A DNA stretch of 64,000 nucleotides, taken from contig JABIHA010000075.1 in NCBI GenBank assembly GCA_018649885.1, positions 24,345 to 88,344 of the forward strand, written 5' to 3'. The DNA is from Bacteriovoracaceae bacterium (lineage in GTDB: Bacteria; Bdellovibrionota; Bacteriovoracia; Bacteriovoracales; Bacteriovoracaceae). Position numbers and translations under genes: made by a program. Positions 60,692 to 64,000 of the stretch are shown here, piece by piece (positions within the stretch are counted from its first letter, which is position 1; every line of letters begins with the position of its first letter). The notes beneath the pieces were generated by a model. That model saw only the letters and a program-made list of their open reading frames with translations, did no database searches and was not told the DNA's origin.

Positions 60692-63154
60692 TTGAGTAGA
60701 ATAAGCACAATATTGTTCAAAGCATTATTAAAATGGTCACCCGTGAAAAAAAATAAAATAATTATCTCTATTTCAATTCTCGGAGCTATAGTCGTGCTGA
60801 TGGCGAGTTCTCAACTCATTTTGATCTCTCTCCAGAAAATATTCGGACCTGGATATATTTCAAAGTCACTTAGCTATCTAGACCCAATACTGACATTAAG
60901 CAAACCCTCTACTGACCCCAAACTTATTCAATTTGATATAAAACTACCAGATAAAGAGTGGAATGAAATTTCAGCTCACTATATGAAATTAATGGAGAAA
61001 AAAATTAATAATGATGAATATCTTGCAGGTAATATTTGGCACAAGGCCAAACTGGTTTACCGCGGCCACCCTTATAGGATCAAGTTAAGACCTCATGGAA
61101 GAGAGCCCTCTGGACACCTCCATCGTGGAATGATGTCCTTAGAGATAAAGATTCGTGATAATCGCAATTTATTTGGTGGACGAAAATTTAACCTCATTAT
61201 TTACGAAAGGATTAAATACCTATTTGAACCCAAGAAATATCTCTCAGAAAAGCTTGGTATCACGCACATAAAATCCCAAGTTGCCAAAGTAAAAATTGGT
61301 AATTTGGGTTACAAAGTCTTTTTCATAGAAAACAAATTTGATAATTCCTACTTTGAGATCAATGGAAACTCATCGCTTAAGGTATTTAAATGGGCCGAAT
61401 TTAAATCTCCGATATTGAGCACAGTCAGAAGACCTGGTATTAGTGGCAAACAAAAAATAAAAGCTGCTGCCTACGAACAAAATAAAAGCATGCTAGCTAA
61501 ATTTGGAGAATCGCTCGATTTAGTAAAGACAGATGTAAACCAAAAACAATACTACCTAACTTTTTTCAATAAACTTAATACCTGCATAATAGAAAATGAT
61601 CTAGATTGTGTAAAAAGTTACTTTGACGTTGAATATATTAGCTCATTTCTGGCGCTAAAAGAGCTACTAGGATTTAAATGGCATGGAGTAATGCCGGATA
61701 ACTTTTTTGTGGCCTGGAATCAATCAAATGGAAAACTCTACCCTATAATAAATAGAGATTATTATACATCAGTATTCGAAACAAATACGCTCCCCAATTA
61801 TTTTTATGAGTTTAAAGAGGGGGCATACCATTTTAATCTTATCCTAATTAAAAGACTTAATAGCATTCCTGAAATCAACCATCTAAAAATAAAAAAGATT
61901 TTAGCGATCACAGGACAAAAAAAAGAAAAAGAAGAATATATTAAATTTAGAAACCAATCTAGGGATAGACTCACTAAATTAAAATACAATCGCCTTGGAC
62001 AAGTCATTCAAAATTTCATGCACCACAAAAGGGATCAGATAAGAGGAAATGTTACCCAAAATTGGGATAAGTTGCACAAATACTATAGAAAAAGAAAAAA
62101 CCCACAACCGAACTTTCAAAGAAAAAATCACCACCCCCTCATTACTGTAAAGGAATTTTTTAGGGTTAAATTAATAGGAAATACCATTCATATACTTCCC
62201 GGCAAATATACGATTACAAGAAATATCATCTTCCCAAAAAAATACAGCGTTGAAATTTCTGGACCTACTAAAATAGAAATTTCTCCAAAATCTTCTATTG
62301 TGATCCAAGGTAATTTTAAAATTTTCTCACCCAACTCTAATCGAGTTCAAATTAGCTCTACCAGCCTCACTAAGCCATTTGGAGCTTTTGCCATAAATGG
62401 AGCCGAAAACTGTAACATAGATGGACTTGATATAAGCGGTGGGAGTCAAGCATGGATAACTGGAAGTTTCTATAGTGGAGGCTTAAATATCTATAACTGC
62501 AAAAATGTTTCAGTCAAAAATACAACCGTTTCCAAAAACTATGCAGACGATGGCCTCAATATAAAACTTTGTGACCATTTACAAATAAGAGATTCCAAAT
62601 TTTTAAATAATTTCGCTGATCAAGTGGATATTGATTACTGCAACGGTGTCGTTGAAAACTCTGTCTTCTCTGATTCTGGAGGTGATGATAACGGAGACGG
62701 AATCGATGTAAGCGGCTCAGAGATTATCCTTAGAAACAACCACTTTTCAACATTTCGCGACAAAGCAGTCAGCCTTGGAGAAAAATCAAAGGTCATATTG
62801 GCCTCCAATACATTTTTGAAAAACAAGCTCGCCATAGCCGTAAAAGATTTAACGGATGCAATTATCCTCGAAAACAAATTCTCTGGAAATCAAATCGACG
62901 TTATTGGATATCAAAAAAAAGAAATCTTTGATGGTGCCAATATCTATATTGACAAAAAAATCAGTGAGAGTATTTCTTATGCCATTGATACCAGATCAAA
63001 TATCTTTCAAAAGAAATACTCTCAGGACTTGCTAACTCAAACGGCCAAGGCGACTAGATACACAAACCTTTCAAATCTATTTGGAAAGGGATACTATGTT
63101 GATACCCGAGACATTAGCCACCTCGCGCGCAGCAGCTGGCTTCCAAACAACTGA
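60692..63154 (+). CDS. CotH-like protein with C-terminal parallel beta-helix
   Basis: 820 residues. A signal-anchor helix (IIISISILGAIVVLMASSQLI, residues about 22-42) is followed by a CotH-like region: KLRPHGREPSGHL (near residue 131) and DNFFVAWNQSNGKLYPIINR (near residue 335). CotH proteins are atypical protein kinases of spore coats; bacterial relatives are often extracytoplasmic. Residues about 490-750 contain short N/D/S-rich turns (NCKNVSVKNTTVS, DDGLNIKLCDHLQI) typical of a right-handed beta-helix that could bind polysaccharide. Start TTG with GGGAAG upstream. The next gene, DUF4956, follows after 8 bases. Confidence 0.72.
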   Translation: MSRISTILFKALLKWSPVKKNKIIISISILGAIVVLMASSQLILISLQKIFGPGYISKSLSYLDPILTLSKPSTDPKLIQFDIKLPDKEWNEISAHYMKLMEKKINNDEYLAGNIWHKAKLVYRGHPYRIKLRPHGREPSGHLHRGMMSLEIKIRDNRNLFGGRKFNLIIYERIKYLFEPKKYLSEKLGITHIKSQVAKVKIGNLGYKVFFIENKFDNSYFEINGNSSLKVFKWAEFKSPILSTVRRPGISGKQKIKAAAYEQNKSMLAKFGESLDLVKTDVNQKQYYLTFFNKLNTCIIENDLDCVKSYFDVEYISSFLALKELLGFKWHGVMPDNFFVAWNQSNGKLYPIINRDYYTSVFETNTLPNYFYEFKEGAYHFNLILIKRLNSIPEINHLKIKKILAITGQKKEKEEYIKFRNQSRDRLTKLKYNRLGQVIQNFMHHKRDQIRGNVTQNWDKLHKYYRKRKNPQPNFQRKNHHPLITVKEFFRVKLIGNTIHILPGKYTITRNIIFPKKYSVEISGPTKIEISPKSSIVIQGNFKIFSPNSNRVQISSTSLTKPFGAFAINGAENCNIDGLDISGGSQAWITGSFYSGGLNIYNCKNVSVKNTTVSKNYADDGLNIKLCDHLQIRDSKFLNNFADQVDIDYCNGVVENSVFSDSGGDDNGDGIDVSGSEIILRNNHFSTFRDKAVSLGEKSKVILASNTFLKNKLAIAVKDLTDAIILENKFSGNQIDVIGYQKKEIFDGANIYIDKKISESISYAIDTRSNIFQKKYSQDLLTQTAKATRYTNLSNLFGKGYYVDTRDISHLARSSWLPNN

Positions 63155-63162
63155 GAATTATA

Positions 63163-63855
63163 ATGGAAGATTTTTTTTCAAAAATCCTTGAGATTACCCC
63201 TAGCAGTTACTCATTTTCCCTGGCCGATATTGTATTTGTTATATTTCTTTCTTTTATCCTTAGCATGATCATCGCAAAGACATATACCCTTACTCACTCT
63301 GGAATTTCTTACTCAAGAACATTTACCATTAATCTCGTCATACTCAGCCTCGTTGTTTCTTGTGTAATGCTAATTGTAGGATCAAATATTGCGAGGGCCT
63401 TTACACTCGTTGGAGCGCTTTCAATTGTAAGATTTAGAAATGCTATTAAAGACACTATTGATATTGGATTTATCTTTTTTTCCATGGCCGTGGGCATGGC
63501 CTGTGGAACTAGGTTTTATTTAATGGGTGTTACAATGACTCTTTGTATTTCCACCATCATTTTTATTTTAAATAAGACAAATTTTGGAGAAAGAAATGTA
63601 TCTCAATCTCTTTTAAAAATTATGACAAATGAAAAAGATGGAGCTGACACGATTATTTCTCCCCTTATAAAGAAAGTGGCTTTCGAGCATTCACTTATTA
63701 GTATCAATGGAGTGGGCGGAGACAATATTGAATTAAATTACGCTGTAACATTTCACCATAAAAATAAGGAACAGCTACTTGTAAGTACCCTTAGAGATGT
63801 TCCAATAGTAAAAGATGTGCAAATTTATCTTGGAGATGCACTTTCTGAAATTTAA
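63163..63855 (+). CDS. DUF4956 membrane protein
   Basis: 230 residues: three to four transmembrane segments (VFVIFLSFILSMIIA, TINLVILSLVVSCVMLIVG, GFIFFSMAVGMACG, GVTMTLCISTIIFIL), the conserved GALSIVRFRNAIKDTID between them (near residue 86) and a soluble C-terminal domain. This is the DUF4956 pattern. Such proteins are frequently neighbours of CotH-like and VTC polyphosphate-polymerase genes. Function unproven. Overlaps the last, partial gene by 20 bases. Confidence 0.85.
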   Translation: MEDFFSKILEITPSSYSFSLADIVFVIFLSFILSMIIAKTYTLTHSGISYSRTFTINLVILSLVVSCVMLIVGSNIARAFTLVGALSIVRFRNAIKDTIDIGFIFFSMAVGMACGTRFYLMGVTMTLCISTIIFILNKTNFGERNVSQSLLKIMTNEKDGADTIISPLIKKVAFEHSLISINGVGGDNIELNYAVTFHHKNKEQLLVSTLRDVPIVKDVQIYLGDALSEI

Positions 63856-64000
63856 CAAATTTTTCTATCCATTTTTAGTAGCGTCTACAACCGTCTTAAT
63901 CGGGATTGGTATTTGGCAAAAATTTTTTACAACCGATGCCTTACCAGTGATTAAAAATCGTAGCAGTATTAAGCTTTCAGAAGTAGCTCTCCCCCCCCCC
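63836..64000 (+). CDS. N-terminus of a membrane-anchored protein (partial)
   Basis: An ATG at 63836 opens a frame of 55 codons without stop to the window end. It begins MHFLKFNKFFYPFLVAST and continues with a hydrophobic signal-anchor (VLIGIGIW), then polar sequence ending in prolines encoded by the C tract. GGAG directly abuts the ATG. As third gene of the CotH-DUF4956 operon it could be a further component of that system, but the family is not recognisable. Confidence 0.45.
   Translation, partial: MHFLKFNKFFYPFLVASTTVLIGIGIWQKFFTTDALPVIKNRSSIKLSEVALPPP
63991..64000 (+). repeat. C10 homopolymer at the window end
   Basis: Ten consecutive C residues close the window, inside the open frame of the partial last gene, in strongly AT-rich DNA. 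It is either a true homopolymer (possible slipped-strand switch) or an assembly or padding artefact. Confidence 0.6.

Noticed and set aside
1..64000. CRISPR arrays, insertion sequences, tRNA or rRNA genes, prophage genes
   Set aside because: No repeated spacer arrays, transposase or integrase motifs, cloverleaf-like genes or phage structural genes were seen in any gap or frame.

Overview
The window is one long surface-glycan and nonulosonic-acid biosynthesis region from a low-GC Gram-negative bacterium. It holds about 55 closely packed genes, almost all for nucleotide-sugar synthesis, glycosyl transfer, polymerisation or export. There is no ribosomal, tRNA or other phylogenetic marker. AT-rich DNA, frequent TTG/GTG starts with good ribosome binding sites and the gene families would fit a Bdellovibrionota (Bacteriovorax-like) or Leptospira-like organism, but this cannot be settled from the window.

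Layout. 1-786: tail of an unknown gene, then a CMP-sugar-acid cytidylyltransferase (neuA). 853-7152 (minus): SIS-KdsC fusion, NeuB-type synthase without SAF domain, KdnA-like aminotransferase, KdnB-like dehydrogenase, AadA-like nucleotidyltransferase, histidine phosphatase and GNAT. This looks like a route to an amino-substituted ulosonic acid. 7324-21730 (mostly plus): methyltransferase, radical SAM/SPASM enzyme, PIG-L deacetylase, then a run of aldo/keto reductase, SpsF-Gfo/Idh fusion, DegT aminotransferase, GT-B protein, GNAT, GT-B-like protein, SpsF, HTTM-like membrane protein, class III aminotransferase and formyltransferase. This is probably a complete but unrecognised amino-sugar pathway. 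21831-24919: large capsule-type transferase and a B12-type radical SAM enzyme. 25009-33415: a divergent pseudaminic/legionaminic-type locus (pseB, pseC and an ABC flippase to the right; WbqC-like, NeuB, PseG-like, methyltransferase and amidohydrolase to the left). 33422-35399: second B12-type radical SAM enzyme plus a degenerate methyltransferase.

35705-50382: glycosyltransferases (GT2, GT4), a perosamine-synthase-like aminotransferase with cupin, C-methyltransferase and RmlD-like reductase (a branched amino-sugar set), two Wzy/ligase-type membrane proteins and a second ABC exporter. 50379-60605 (minus): a 903-residue three-domain glycosyltransferase, a radical SAM/SPASM enzyme, a polytopic GT-C-like protein, a DPM1-like GT2, an Fcl/ColC-like reductase and a DegT-like protein in which His replaces the catalytic Lys, as in ColD, fused to a second DPM1-like GT. 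That group suggests GDP-colitose or a related dideoxy sugar. 60692-64000 (plus): CotH-like/beta-helix protein, DUF4956 membrane protein and the start of a further gene that runs off the window in a C10 tract.

Taken together, the genes would make several unusual acidic and deoxy-amino sugars, modify them (acetyl, formyl, methyl, radical SAM chemistry), assemble them with about ten glycosyltransferases and export or polymerise the products. Several promoters share a TTG/TGG -35, 16-18 bp spacer and TACTAT/TATAGT-type -10.
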